A stretch of 64,000 nucleotides of DNA from Verrucomicrobiaceae bacterium. Its GTDB lineage: Bacteria > Verrucomicrobiota > Verrucomicrobiia > Verrucomicrobiales > Verrucomicrobiaceae. The notes below the pieces were generated by a model. That model was not told where the DNA came from. It did not search any database and was given only the letters and a program-made list of their open reading frames with translations. The first letter of the stretch is position 1. Each line of letters opens with the position of its first letter. Positions 27,200 to 42,100 of this stretch are shown in pieces. The DNA is taken from the NCBI GenBank assembly GCA_027490195.1, contig JAIXYN010000008.1, positions 85,936-149,935 of the forward strand, in the 5' to 3' direction. A program made the position numbers and the translations under genes.

Positions 27200-30100
27200 T
27201 TATGAATAAAGGGCTATGAGGTCATTCCAGAGCACTTCGAGGAAGTCGCCTATGCCAATCAGTGGCGAGGTGCCGATTTCATCCCGTGCAAGGAGAGCGA
27301 AGCCCGAGCCTGAACCACCCCAGCGCAGGGAATTGAAGTTGCTGGAAACAAAGATCTGATCCGATGAAGGAGCCAGAATCGAAGATGACGTGCTCAAGGG
27401 GAACTGGCTTCCACCGCCCGCAGCACCGCCTGAGATGACGCTCCATTGAGGTCCCGCAAAAAGGACGGTGATGCTGGCCACACCTACTGAGGCTCCGGGT
27501 GGTGCAAGACCAGCCGCAGCGCCGAGAGCTGGCAGACCAAAGGAAAGCTGGGTGTTCGTGCTGTGGTAAGGCCCGCCCACGATGGTGTCTTCCATCATGC
27601 CGCCATTCCATTCGTCGAATACATCGACATAGAGCACATCAGCGCCCCAGCCGCTGTCAAAGAAGTCGCCGCCGGGGCCGCCGAGCATGATGTCATCGTC
27701 TTCCCCACCAGCCAGGATGTCATCACCGTAGCCGGCAAAAATGGAGTCGTCTTGAGACCCGCCATCGATGTAGTCGTTACCACCTTCGCCAAGGATGTAA
27801 TCTTTGCCGGAACGGCCAAAGATGGTGTCATTGCCGCCGGTGATCTCTTCCAACAAATCGATTCCGCGTGGATACTGGAGGGCGGGCGGCAGTTGATTCC
27901 TGAGCGCATAACCTGCGTAGGGGCCGATCAGGAGTTCGAGGCTGTAGTAACCGAAGTCTCCAAGAATGGTGTCATCTCCGCTGCCGGCATCGATGAAGTC
28001 ATTGGCGGTGCCGCCGAAAATCATGTCGTCCCCACCGTTAGTGAAGATCCTGTCGTCATCACCGATGGCGTGATCGGTGGTGGTCAAGTAGGTGAGGACG
28101 CCTGAGTCATTGAAGGTGGCGTAGCCGTTGTCTCCGAGAACCAGATCCACACCGTCGCCGCTGGTGATCAAGTCTTTGCCAAAGCCACCGAAGACGATGT
28201 TGTTGCCGTCGCCTACGGTGATGATGTCATCTCCGCCGATGGCAGGGGTGATGGTGGTGACCAAGGTGAGAATACCGGCGGCGTTAAAGACCGCGTGGCC
28301 GCTGTCTCCGAGTGCGATGTCGTCACCGCTGCCGGTGGTGATGGAGTCGTTGCCGGTGCCGCCAAAGATGATGTTGTTACCTCCGGCCGCGACGAGGATG
28401 TCATCGCCGCCGATGTCGGTGTCCGTGTTGATGACATCGCGCAGGATGCTTTTGCCGCTGGTGGTGTCGAAGGTGGCGTTGCCATTGTCCCCGAGCATCA
28501 CCCCGCCACCCATGCCGCCAGTCACCTGATCAGCGCCGACGCCGGCGAGGACGATGTTGTAACCGTCGCCGACGTTGATGATGTCGTCCCCGCCGATGGC
28601 AGGAGTGATGGTGGTGATGAAGGTGATATTGCCAAGGGCATCAAAGGTGGCGTGCCCGCTGTCGCCAAGGGCGATGTCATCGCCTCCGAGGGTCGTGATG
28701 GTGTCGGCAGCGGTGCCGCCAAACACGATGTTGTTGCCGGAGCCGCCATTGATGATGTCGTTACCGCCGATGGCGGTGTCGGTGCTGATGATGTCACGCA
28801 GGATGCTGGTGCTGTCGAAGGTGGCGTTGCCATTGTCCCCGAGGATCACGTCGCGGCCGGTGCCGCCGGTCACTTGGTCAGCGCCGACGCCAGCGAGGAC
28901 GATATTGAAACCGTTGCCGACGTTGATGATGTCATCGCCACCGATGGCAGGGTCGCTGGTAGTGATGAAGGTGAGAACACCCGCAGTGTCGAAGGTCGCG
29001 TTGCCGTTGTCTCCCACCACCACATCGCGGCCTTCACCGCCGGTGATCTGATCATTGCCGAAACCGCCGAGGACGAAGTTCTCGCCATCACCCGTCTTGA
29101 TGACATCGTCTCCACCGATGTCTGGCTCGGTGGTGGTGATGTAGGTCAGAATGCCGACGGTGGTGAAGGTCGCGTTGCCATTGTCGCCAAGAACCACGTC
29201 GCGGTCATTACCGCCAGTGACTTGGTCAGCGCCGTAACCGGCGAGTACGACATTGAAGCCGTCCGCCACTTTGATGATGTCATCGCCACCGATGCCGGGC
29301 TGCGAGGTGGTGATGTAGGTCAGGACGCCAGCATCGGTGAAGGTCGCGTTGCCGTTGTCGCCGATGACGACGTCGCCATTCACACCGCCCGTGACTTCGT
29401 CTGCGCCAAAGCCGCTGAGAACGGTGTTGCTGCCATCACCCACCTTGATGATGTCGTTGCCACCGACCGAAGGGGAGATGGTGGTGATGAACGTCAGGAT
29501 GCCGGTGGCATTGAAGACGGCGTGGCCGCTGTCACCGAGGATAACGTCATCCCCTGCCCCGCCGGTGACTTGGTCGGCACCGAAGCCTGCGATGATGACA
29601 TTGAATCCATCGCCAACGCTGATGATATCGTCACCGCCAATGGTGGTGTCGGTGCTGATGATATCACGCACGATGCTGATGCCACTGGAGGGGTCAAAGG
29701 TGGCGTTGCCATTGTCACCGATGACAACGTCGGTGTTCACCCCGCCGGTGACGGTGTCATTGCCGGAGCCGCCGAGCACGGTGTTGAACCCTGCGCCGGT
29801 TTGGATGATGTCGTCACCGCCGAAGCTGACATCGCTGGTGGTGATGAAGGTGATCAAACCTGTGTCGGTAAAGCTGGCATTGCCATTGTCACCGACAATC
29901 ACATCCGTGCCTTCCAGGCCGGTCAGGGTGTCAGCACCAGCGCCGCCGAAGACCGTGTTGTTGCCTGCGCCGAAGGTAATCGTGTCATTATCACCGATGG
30001 AAGGGCTGGTGGTGGTGATGAAAGTCACCACGCCATCCGTGTTGAAAACGGCATGACCGTTGTCGCCGATGATGACGTCCGTGTTGGCACCGCCGGTGAT

Positions 30101-33100
30101 TTGATCCTTGCCGGCACCACCGATGACGATGTTGTAGCCGTCACCCGCATTGATGGTGTCATCGTCGCCGAGGCTTGGGTCCGTGCTGATGATGTCACGG
30201 AGGAGGCTCTGGCCGGCGGTGCTGTCGAAGGTGGCCCTGCCATTGTCACCAATGATGACGTCGTCGGAAATGTCCCCGCCAGCCTGGATGTTGTCCTTGC
30301 CGTTGCCACCGATCACAACGTCAGGACCGTTGCCGACGATGATATTGTCATTGGAACTGCCGCCAACTGCAGCGTCCGTGCTTTCGATCAGGGTAAGGAC
30401 GCCCGTGTTATCAAAAAGAGCGCGGCCATTGTCACCGATCACGATGTCACGTTCAGCCCCCCCGGTGATCTGATCCGCGCCGAGACCGCCGACGATGACA
30501 TTGAAGCCTTCGGAGCCGGTGATGATGTCATCCGCGCCAACGCTGGTGTCTGTGCTCGTGATCGAGGTAAGGATTCCGTCATTGCTGAAGACGATGCTGC
30601 CGATGCCGGAAGGGGTGCCGCCGGAGGTCACAAAGGTGGCGATGCCGTTGTCGCCGAGGATCACATCATCACCACGTCCTGTGGCGATGTCATCCGCACC
30701 CGCACCTCCCAGCACGATGGTGCGGCCGTCTGTGGAGCGGATGGTGTCACCGCTGCCGACCGTGGGATCAATGGTCTGGATCGAGACGAGCAGACCGGTG
30801 GAGTCAAACTGAGCGGAGGCACCGTCACCGGCCAGGATGCTGAAGCCGGCACCGCTGTTGAGGTTGTCAGCACCTGCGCCGCCGAAGATAATGTTCTTGC
30901 CGTTGCCTGCGGTGATGCGGTCAGCCGCGCCGCTGGAAGCATCGGTGCTGGCGACGCTGGAAAGGATGCTCTTGCCACCGACAACGTTGAAATTGGCACG
31001 GCCACTGTCGCCGAGAATGATGTTGTTGCCGATGCCGGCGGTGATTTGATCCGCGCCGACGCCACCGAAGATGACATTGGAACCGATGCCGGTGGTGATG
31101 ATGTCATCGCCGCCGATGTTCGGGTCGCTGGAAATGAGTGAGAGCAGCAGGCCGGAGCTGTTGAAGGTGGCGCTGCCGTTGTCGCCAAGGATGACATCAC
31201 CGAGGTCATTGACATTGATGATGTCAGCGCCAGAGCCGCCAAAGATCACGTTGTTGCCGCTCGTCCCAGTGATGTTGTCTGCGCCGCCATTGTTCGGGTC
31301 CAGCGTGGTGACGGTGCTCAGGACGCTGCTGCCGGTGAAGGTGGCCTTGCCGTTGTCGCCAATGGCGACCGAGTAGCCGACCCCCAGTCTGAGGATGTCC
31401 TGACCAGAGCCGCCAAAGATGACGTTGGTGCCGTTTCCTGCGGTAATGGTGTCATTCCCGCCGTTGGACGGGTTGATGGTGGTGATTTCGAGCAGGAAGC
31501 CGTCGGCATTGAAGGTGGCCGTGCCTTCATCGCCGATGAGCACACTGTTGCCATTGCCGGCGGTGATGGTGTCGTTGCCGCCGCCGCCAATGATCACGCT
31601 GTTGCCGTCGCCAGCGACCAGGATGTCATCGCCGTTGATATCGCCATCGGTGAATTCTTTGAGTTTGCCGTCTTCGTAAAAGGTCGCCTTGCCGTTGTCG
31701 CCGCCGATGTTGCTCTTGCCGTTGCCGCCAATGATGGTGTCGTTGCCGCCACCGCCGAGTGCGACATTGAGGCCGTCGCCCAGCGTGATCGTGTCGTCGT
31801 CGCCCGTCAGTTCGTCGCTGATGATCTCGATGATTTTGCCGCCGTCGAAGGTCGCGTTGCCGTTGCCGCCCAGCACGATGTTGGTGGCATCGCCGCCTTT
31901 GACCGTGTCTTTTCCGGCACCACCGAAGAAGATGCTCGTGCCTTCGCCGCCCACGCTGTCGAAGTAGTCGCTGCCACCCACCGCACCATCGGCGGTCATG
32001 CTGGTGACTTTACCGGACCCATCGAACTCCATGGTGCCATTGTCGCCGACCACATAGTTTTCGCCGCCGCCAAAGACGCGGTCGTTGCCCGCGCCGCCAA
32101 AGATGAAGTTGGTGCCGGTTGTTGCATAGAAGGTGTCGGCGGAGCCAACAGCGGAGCTCGAAGAAAGCACTCCCGGAGCTGAGGTTCCGCTGCCGTTGAC
32201 GCCCAGATCGCCCAACATGTAGGCGATACCAGTGCCAGAGTAGAAGGTGTCAGCACCCAGGCCACCAGTAATGAAGTCAGTACCACTGCCTCCATAAAAA
32301 ATATCATTGCCGTTTCCACCGAGGATGGTGTTGGTGCCCGCATCACCGGAGATGGTGTAGCTGCGTGTGTTATTGTCACTGATCTGGATGAAGTCGTTGC
32401 CGTCGCCACCTTTGATGACGTTGGACACGCCCCTGCTGCCGCCGCTGATCATGAAGATGTCATCGCCGCCGCCGCCGTCGAGCTGGAGCTGGGACCTCAC
32501 CCCATCCTGAATGTAGAGCGTCTCTTTGCCGGAGCCGCCGTTGAGGACGATCTTGCGCACGCCGCGGTATTCGGCCTCGCGGCCATTAAAGCTGACCTTG
32601 ACGGTCTCGCTGCCGTCGGACTGTGTGCTCACGTTGGTGACCGTGTAGGTGGTGTCCACTACGTTCGAGAGATAGTCGCGCTTGGCACCATTGCCCATGG
32701 TGAGATGCAGCTCTCCCGACGGGCCGACGCTGTTGCCATCCGAGAGCCGGTTGCCCTTGCTGTCCATGCCCAGATAGACGGGTTTGGGCTTCTGCAGATA
32801 GCCGATGACCCAACCCTTTTCCTTGGTTACTTCATTTTTCCCTTCCTTGCCTTTGGCCGATGCGTTCAGCCTGATCGCGCCGTCGCTGGAATCGTACGAC
32901 AATCCGAGGCTGATCGAAGCTTCAAAGCCAAAGATGTAAACGGTGCCGGTCACAGTTGCTTCGATAAAGAGCCTGTCTGTCTCTTTGTCGTAGGAGATGG
33001 TGGCCGAGATACCGAGCCCGAAGCCAAGGTATTTGGAGCCAATCGTAATTTCACCAGACACTGTGACACGGAACGAACCATCCCACATGATCCAGCCGTC

Positions 33101-36100
33101 AAACATGACCTCGAGGAAGTCGAAGAATTTGATTGAAGCCCTCAGACTAAAGCCCCACTCGCCGACGCCAAGGATGGCATCCGGCGAGCCTGTGCGCTGA
33201 AACGTGCCCCCCACAACCAGTTCCATGGAGGTATCAACAGTGAAGACTTCCAGGATCGACAGCTTGCCCGTCAGTTTGACACGAACGCTCTTGGCGGTGA
33301 GTTCATAATTTCCAAAGGACACTGATTCATCAGTCGTGTTGATGTAGAGCTTACCGCTGGCGGTGATTTTGATCACGCCGCCGGCAATTGAGGTTCTCAC
33401 GTTGATGTCGGTCGCAAAGACGAAGCCCTTGTCGCTGATGATGACAAGCAGGTCGATGCGGGCATCGATCAGGCCACCTGCAAGGAGAATCCCGGCGGTG
33501 CCTTTCAATTGGAACTTGCCTTCGGAGAACTGGATGTCCACCTCCGCATCCGCTTCGAGCACCTCGGCAAAGGTTAGCGTGCCTTTCACCTTGATGCGGA
33601 CGCCTTGTTCGACGTCGAGAGAGCTGCCATCGAGAAAGGTCACCGTGCGTTTTTCACCGAGGGTGTTGACGGCAAACATGAAGCTGGCGTCAAACTTGAG
33701 GCCGATTGCCTTGCCAAATTCGCCCGTGTCCACGGTGAGCGCGAACGCGCCGACGATGCCTTTGGAGTTGATCTCAATGAAGCCATTGGCCAACACGTCG
33801 CCCAACGGCCCAAGATTGAGCGTGGCGCTGACGCCGAGCTGGAACTTCTCAGTGGTGATCAGGATGCCGAAGCGGCCTTTGAAAACGAAGGAATCCAGAA
33901 TGTTCACCTCGCCCATGCCGCGGATCATGACATACGCTCCAGCATCTTCATTACCGTCGCCCGTCAATTTAGGAGCACCGCCTGGGATGGTGACCTGGCG
34001 ATAAGTCTTCCCATCTCTGCTGACGGTTTTTTCGACGCTTTTGTTTTCTTCATCCACGATGGTCGGCATCGTGAAGGTGGGGTCATTGACTTCGCCGAGG
34101 TCGAAGTTCACGTCCTCGCCAAAGGTATTGGTCATGAACAAGAAGCCGCCGGAAATTTCCACTCCAGGCAGGAAGCTAGAGTCAAGGGTGACGGCGATCA
34201 TCGCCGCAAAGCCACCCTTGCCGGAAGGAAGCGCTCCCACATAGATGGCCGCGTTGGCCTTGAAGACAAAGAGGGGGGTATCAGCACCTATTTTCAATTC
34301 GCCCTCGATAATGATCCTTGAGCCCACAGGGTCGGTGGAGATGCCTATGATCACGGCTCCCTCGATGCGGAAGAGCTCCTTCCCAGCGACACGGAAGCTC
34401 ACGGAGGCCTTGGCTCTAAACTCAACGAGAGACTTGGCAATGGTAATGTTCTGCGCGGCCCCGTTCCCTGGGATGATCAAGTTGATGGTGTGGGCTTCCG
34501 TGTCCGTGTTCAGCACGATGATCCCAGTTGCACTGAGATAGACACCAAAGGCTTCCAGCGGATCACCGCTGCCGGTCTTTCTCGTCGCCAGCAGACCGCC
34601 ATACGCATAAAACTTTCCAGGTTCGTAAACCACGTTCAAGTCACCGGCTACAAGGAACTTGTTGACGATGAGGTAGGTCATCTCACCGGAAACGTTGATG
34701 CGGAGCTTGGTGGGGGTCAGGCTGATGTAGAACTGACCGCTGACTTCCGAGTCGATCAGGTTCAGCGTGCCTTTGCCACGCAGCATGAAGTATGGCGCAT
34801 CCGCCTCGAAGCCACCCTGCAAACGCGGCGCGCCGCCGGAGATCGACACCGTGCGCGATGTCACTGTCGTGGTCATCTGATTGCCGTTGGCATCCAGCCG
34901 GGGCGTGCCGTCGGAATTGCGCAGCAAAGAGGTTTGCTGAACGGTCCTTTCCATGGACTGGCCATTTTGGTCAGTGATGGTCGGGAAAGCCGGATTCACA
35001 TTCGGAATGTTAAACACGACTTCTTTACCGAAAGTGTTTGTCTGCACCAGCACCACTGCGTCAATGCCAAACGGTCCAAGCATGGCTTTGAGCGAAACCT
35101 TGAACATGGCCGCAAAGCCAAACTTGCCGTCAATGACGCCAGCATAAACAAGGGCCGTCGTGTCAAAGCTCAGGAACGGGTCACCGGGATCGCCGATCAT
35201 GAGTTTGCCCACCAAAATCAGGCTGAAGCCCTCACTGCCGATGGTCATCGAGAGGGCGGCATGCATGCGGAAGAACTCGGTGGAACTGCCGTCGGTGTTA
35301 ATGACAGAGAAGGTGGCCAGCACCGTCGCCACCACATTGAGCGACTCGGGCGCGGCCGTCACATGAAGGGCCAGATAGTCCTCCGAGTCATACTCCACCG
35401 TGATCTTCCGCGCATTCTTAGTGGCCGACGTCGTGTCATTGATGTCACGCAACGTGATGATTGAATTGTAGGGATCAAAGTCGTAGTCCGTGCCTTCCAC
35501 CAGCGTGGTGCTGCCTTCCTTCACGGTGAGTGATCCACCCGCAAGACGCGAGTGGCTCATGTAGAGCGTTGGGGAGTCGCCTTTGGCCAGGTCAAAGATG
35601 TCGGTGGTGCGTGCCTGTTTGGTCGCAGGAAGCTGCATGTCCAGCACCTTCTCTTCCTTGGTGGTGTTGATGGTGATGGTGATCTGCGCCTGGATCTTGA
35701 TGCCGTATTGCTCCAGCTTCCGCAGTCCGTCACCGCTGGCGAGCTTCAACGCGCCCCAGATGGCAAAAGGCTCATACTGGACGACCAGACGACCTGCCGC
35801 AGCCCCGAGCACGCCCAGAATGCTGACCTCCAATTTCGCCGAGACATCAATCGTGAACTGCGTGGACGTGAAGGTCAGCGTCAACTGGCCGGAGAGCTGC
35901 ACGAACAGCGTGTTGTCCAGAACATCCGCACGCAGTCCGCCAGCGATCAGAATTTGGAACCCGTCGGCCTCAGGCGTTACGGAAGCCGGGTTGGCAATCG
36001 GATTGCCGTCTGCATCGATCCCATAAAAATCCTTGAAGCTGTAATCGACGGCAATTTTGTCACCCTCGTTGGGCGCGGTCGTCAGAGTGATCGTGTTGCC

Positions 36101-39100
36101 AGTTAGCTTGTATTCGCTCGTGGCAAGGGGACGGGTGCCCACGATGACGGTGAAATCGGCACCGCTCGTCACGGGTGTGTTCTGCAGCATGAGCGTGCTG
36201 CTGGTGCTGGCATTCCATGTGAAGGTGTCACGTGTTGTTTTGGTGACGAAATACTTGTCCTGCAGGTCGGCAGCGGCCAGTCGCTTGCCGGTGCTATCCA
36301 CCAGACCAATGTCTAGCAGACCATACAAGCTGATGCCGCCAAGATTGCGAAGAGGAGAGCCGGGATCGTCAAACAGGAAGAGGAACCTAGCAGAGCCGCT
36401 CGCGACCTGGGTGAGGTCCGCGTAGAAATAGGCGTCCATCGTCTTCGTGTTATTGAAGGTGGCCGTGCCGGTAAGCAGGATTTTGCCGGTGATGTCAATG
36501 GAAAGGTCCACATCCGCACGGAAAACGAACTTGGAGGTGTAGCTGGTGTACAAGGTCGCACCCGCATGAATGACGATGTTCTTGGCCAGATCGTCAAAGC
36601 TCACGGTGTTGCCGCCGCCATTCTTGATGATCGTGGCGATCTGCCTCCTGAGGCTGTTCTCCCACGCACTGGATGTCATGTCCGTGGGGTTGTTCGCCAG
36701 CTTGAGGGCGCGCAGCGCGAAGGCACTGGCCTGGGCATCGATTTTGTAAACACCCGTGGTCGGATCAATGATCTTTTCCCCCTGTGAATTCAATTCGTAA
36801 ACCGTGGGGTCAGAAATCTTGGCACCAAAATCAACACCACCCCGCAGGTTGTCGAGCGTTAGACCTGAGGCGGCATCGACCACAATGGGAATACTCGCGC
36901 TAATAAAGAACGACAGCGGTCCGAAGTCTGAGAAGCCCAGGCGCATGTCCACCTTGCCAATACCCGCGAGGGTGATCCCGCCCTGAATGCCGCCGTAGAA
37001 GAAGCGACGGGCCACCGGGGTGCTGGAGCCGGATTCAATGATGTTGTAGTCCGCATCTAGCTTGACCACACCCATCACCAACGAGGCACTGATCTGGCCG
37101 CCAAACGCCTCGCCTGAGATGCCCACATTGAAGGAGTCGATGCTGAGGATCGCAAATTCTCCGGCGGCAAGCTTCTCCACATCAATGGTCAGCCCCTTGA
37201 ATCCGCCGGTCACGGACACACCCGACATGCCCTTGATGGTGGCGACATCGGCATCGAGCACGATGAGGAACTTGGACGGATTCTTGGTGAAGTTGTCGTC
37301 CTCCCAACGCAGCGTCACGCGCAGGTTCTTGAGAGGCATCCACTCGGGCGTTTTAAAGGTGGAGGCAGCATCGGTATCTCCTCCCAAAGTAAGCGTGATG
37401 GCGAAGTTCGGACCCGCGACGAAGTCACCATTCCCCATGATGGAGAAGTCTTCCGCGCCACCACCGATGGCCAGCGGACCTGCATTGACGAAAGCCTCCG
37501 CGCTGCCGAAATAGAACATGACCGCATCATCCGCAGCACTCGGATTGTAGATGAAGTCTTTGGCCTTGAGGACCAGGAAGCCGCCGAGGTTCAGCTCGAA
37601 TTGGTCGATCTTGAGCTGGAAGTTGCCGGTGTTCACGCCGGAGGGCGCAAAATTGTTTGCCGGATCAAGCAGCACATCCATGTCGAAGCTGCCGGCAATG
37701 CCGAACTTGTCCGCATCATTGCCATCCGTAATTTTGGCACCTGTTCCGCCCGGGCTGAGCAGAGAGGCTTTTTCAACGCCAATGGTCACCTTCAGTTTCA
37801 GGACAATTTTGCCATCTTTGAAGCTCACACCAAAATCCGTGAAGGTGACATCCGGATTGGTGAGCGTGAGCGGCCCGAGGGTGATGGACTTCGGCGGGCT
37901 GCTCGGCGTGGATGATGATGATGCGGCTGGCGCAGAGGGTGCTCCTGGAGCGGCGGGAGGCGGCGGTGTGTAGCCCGGCTGCCTGTCTGGAAGAATATCG
38001 AAGGTGGTGGGAACAAGGCTGTCGAGCTTGAAGCCATCCGGACCACCGTAGTGGAACATACCGTCACCAGCGACGGTGACCATCACTCGGCCATCCACCT
38101 TAAGGCTGATGCCCAGGCCGGTGAAGCCCACATTGGTCTGCGTCGTTCCGGCAGACTTGCTGCGGGTGATGTTGAAGGAACCGAACAACGTGACCACCTC
38201 ACCGAGCTTGATTTCACCACCGGTGATGATGACCTGCTGCACGCCGTCTGCATAGGTCACGCCGCCAAGAGTGACCGAGGAGCCGAAGGACTTGTAAGTG
38301 ACGGAGGCCGCAGTGAGCTTGAAGATCAGCGGATCGCCGAATTCCAGGCTGGCATTCGTAATCCTGGTGATGCTTTCGCCATTGGGGCCGTTCGGCTGAC
38401 TGGCGTAGCTGCCCTTGATGGTGATGTCACCGATCTTGATGATCGCATCGGACATGGCGACGGTGTTGAACGGCGTACCATTCCTCGCCACTTCGCTCGC
38501 ACCGAAGACCACGGGCAGCTGAACCGCGAGCACCGGCACCAGCTCGTTCACGGCAAAGGTCGTCGTGTTGCGGCGGAAAGTCACGGTGGCCTGGGCGCTC
38601 AAAGATCCGCCGGTTTTCAGATAACCCGTGGTGGATGCTTCCAAAGCGTAGCCGAGCGAGGTGCTGTTGGAAGTCTTGCGGAACAGCACCAGTCCGAGGG
38701 TGCCGTCAGTGAGGCCGTATTTGTCTCCATCTCCCAATCCTGTGACGTTGGCCGCGCCAATCTTGATTTTCGTAGTGTCGGTGGCGCTGTCCGTGGTTTT
38801 CGAGAAACCGAAATCACCCGACAGAGTGAGGAAGCCAGCAATGGTGATCGACGCACTGCCACCAATGGCAAGATAAGGATTGGCCACCGTGCCACCGGCC
38901 ACCTTCAGCGGAGCGCTGAGAGAGCCCACGGTCATCGTCGTGTCGATCGCGGCTCCCGTGGTGTTGTAACCGACCGCCAGCGTTGTGATCGTAAAGCTGA
39001 GCACGCTGGACATGTCCACCGGGATCGTCAGTACCGGCGTGCCGCTGGCCTGCAGTGCCATCGTACCGTCTGACTTCATCAGCATCGCCAGCGTAGCGCC

Positions 39101-42100
39101 CGTGAGGCCCACGCTGAATCCGGCGCCCGACATGATCGCGCTCGCATTGGTGGCGACGGTCACGATGTCACTGCCAGATTTTTTGAAGCCGAAGTTGCCG
39201 CTGAGCGTGACGAAGTTCGAAATCGTAGCGTTCAGACCGGTAGCGGTCACCGCCGTCGTGTTCGCGGCCACATTCACCGTGGCAGTGATGCCGCCGACGT
39301 TGAGGGTGGTGTTCACCGCGCTGGCGGTATTATTATAGGCAACACTGACACTCGTCGCTGTCACCGTGGCAAAATCAACCGGCAGCACAAGGCGTGGCGC
39401 ACCACTGGCCTGGAGAATCGTGCCGCCGCCATCCTTGATGATGAGGCCCAGAGTGGCGTTGGTCACACCAACTTCCGTGCTACCCACCTTCAGCGTCGCG
39501 CTGGCACCCGAGGCGGCGATGACCATGTCATTGCCGCTCTTCTGGAAGCCGAAGTTGCCTTTCACCGTGACGAAGTCGAGCAGCGTGGCTTCAAAGCCGG
39601 TGACGGTGACCGAAGTGGTGTTGTTGGCCACAACGATCGGTGCGGTGATGCTGCCGATGACCACACTGGTGTTCACATCCGCGCCGGTGTTGTTGTAGCT
39701 GACGGTGACACTCGTGGCGGAAATACCGTCGAAGTTGCCAGGCAGCACCAAGCGCGGCGTGCCACTGGCCTGCAACGCGATCTTGCCAGCGCTGGTCACC
39801 ACCATGCCGAGCGTCGCACTCGTGACACCCACTTCGAAAGAACCAACCGTCAGCGTTGCGCTGGCTCCGCTCACCGCCACCGACATGTCATTGCCGGATT
39901 TTTTGAAGCCGAAGTCACCCTTCAATGTGACAAAGTTTGCGATTGAGGCCTGGAAGCCGACCATTGTCATGGCAACCGTATTGTTATCCACGACAATCGG
40001 TGCGCTCACCGCCCCCACTGCCACCGTGGTGTTCACATTCGCTCCTGTGTTGTTGAAGGCGATGACTGCAGATGTCGCGGACACACTCGCGAAGGCACTC
40101 CCGAGATTGAAGTTCAACGGGCCACTGCCCTGAAGCGCGATCTTGCCGTCTGACTTGATGATCATTCCCAGCGTCGCTCCTACCACCCCCACCGAGAGGC
40201 TGCTGGCGAGCAGTGTCGCTGCCGCATTCTGCGCCACCACGATGATGTCTCCACCGGTGGACTTCTTGAAGCCGAAATCGCCCGTAAGGGTGACGAAGTT
40301 GACGATGGTGGCGATGAAGCCGGTCGTGGAGATCGCAGTGACACCATCGGCGACATCGATAGCGGCTGTCGCGGTGCCCACCGTGACGCTCGTGTTCACA
40401 GCCGCGCCGGTGTTGTTGTATTTCACCACAACGCTGGTGGCGCTCGCGCTGGCGAAGCTGCTGCCTAGGCTCATCGCGAAGGCGCCTGATGCATCGAGGG
40501 CGATCTTGCCGTTCGACTGGAGGAGCAGTCCAATGGTGGCGTTGCTCACACCGATCTCGATGCCCGCTCCAGCAGTCAGCTTGGCGCTCGCTCCCGTGCC
40601 TGCCAGCACGATGTCACCACCGCTGGTCTTCCTAAACCCAAAATTGCCGCTGATGGTGACGAACTCGCTGATCGTCGCCACCAAGCCTGTGGCAGTGATC
40701 GCCGTGGTGTTGTTCGCCACATTGATCGTAGCTGACACGGCACCGGCAGTCAGCGTGGTGTTCACGTCAGCGCCGGTGTTGTTGTAAGCCACCGTCACCG
40801 CCGTGGCGGAGACGCTGGCAAAACCGGTGCCCAGCTTCATATCCTGTAGGCCGGTGGCCTGCATGGCGATCTTGCCATCCGCCTTGAGGATCATGCCGAT
40901 CGTCGCTCCCGTGACACCGATGCTCTGGCTACCGGATGCCAGCGTGGCACCTGCGTTGTTCGCGATCACGTTGATGTCGCCGCCAGGAGTCTGCTGGAAA
41001 CCGAAATCACCGGTGAGGGTCACGAACTGATTGATCGTCGCATTCAGGCCCGTGGCGGTGACCTCTGTGATGCCTGCCTTGGCTTTCAAGCTCTGCGTGA
41101 TGGAGCCCACGGTGAAGGTGCGATCCTGATCGACGCCAGTGTTGTTGAAGTTCAGTCCCGCTCTGGTAGCGCTGACACCCACCAAGCCTCCGCCGAGACT
41201 GGCCTGCAAAGCACCGGAACCGCTCACGGCGATGGTCGGCTTGGAGGTCAGGGTGGCTCCTTTTTTGATGACCATGGCCATCGTGCCGTTGCTGATGCCG
41301 AGATCAAAGACACTCGAAGGTGTGGTCGGCAACAGCTTCGCTCGCACATTTTGGCCGACGCCGATGATCTCGGAACGATTCGCAGCGAGCGCGAATCCGA
41401 AGTCGCCTTTGAAGTCGACGACGTTGTTAAGGATGGCGTAGAAGCCTTTGATGTTCATCTCCGCCAGGCCCTTCTCCACCTGCACGCCCTTAGCATTGCC
41501 ATTCACGTCCTTGGCGCTGCCATTCACATCCACACCCGTATTATTAAACTTCACCGAAACTTCCTGGGCGCCGATGCTGCCGATGTCAGCGAGCCCTATG
41601 TCGAAGCTTGGCAGGCCATGGATGTCGAGGGCGAACTTGCCGAAGCCGTCGATGAGCATGCCAAAGTCGGCATTGAACGTGCCGAGGCTGAAGCCAGGAA
41701 TCGACAGGTTGATCCCCATGTTGATGCCAGCGATGCTGAAGCCACCGAGGCCGAAGTCGCCGAGGTTTGGCAGACTTGGCAGAGACGGCAATGAAGGCAG
41801 GCTACCGAAATTGAACTCAGGGAAGTCCGGCAGATTCACGGTCGGCCAGGCTGGCAGACCGGGCAGGCCCGGCAAGGTCGGCAGACTCACACCGCCGAAG
41901 TCGGGGATCGTCGGTAGATTGATATTTGGCAGGCTCGGATCCCAAGTTGGCAGGCTGGGGAAACCCGGCAGGTTGAAGTCGCCGAGGGTGAGCCTCTTGA
42001 AGCTGAGGTCGCCAAAGATGTCGATGAAGTCGAGGATCTGCGCGCGGAAGTTGAAGGCGCTGACCGAGATGGTGCTCCTCTTAACATTGATGGCCTGGGT

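Noticed and set aside
28295..31141. 948-codon open frame on the plus strand opposite the RTX repeats
   Set aside because: It is a shadow of the repetitive GC-rich coding strand: the translation is a monotonous DDVV/ADDDV repeat produced by reverse-reading the Gly/Asp codons, with no family match and no start signal.
27615..32553. Regular DNA repeats as a CRISPR-like array
   Set aside because: The repeats are about 150 bases apart, diverged, and in frame within one coding sequence; they encode RTX-like protein units.
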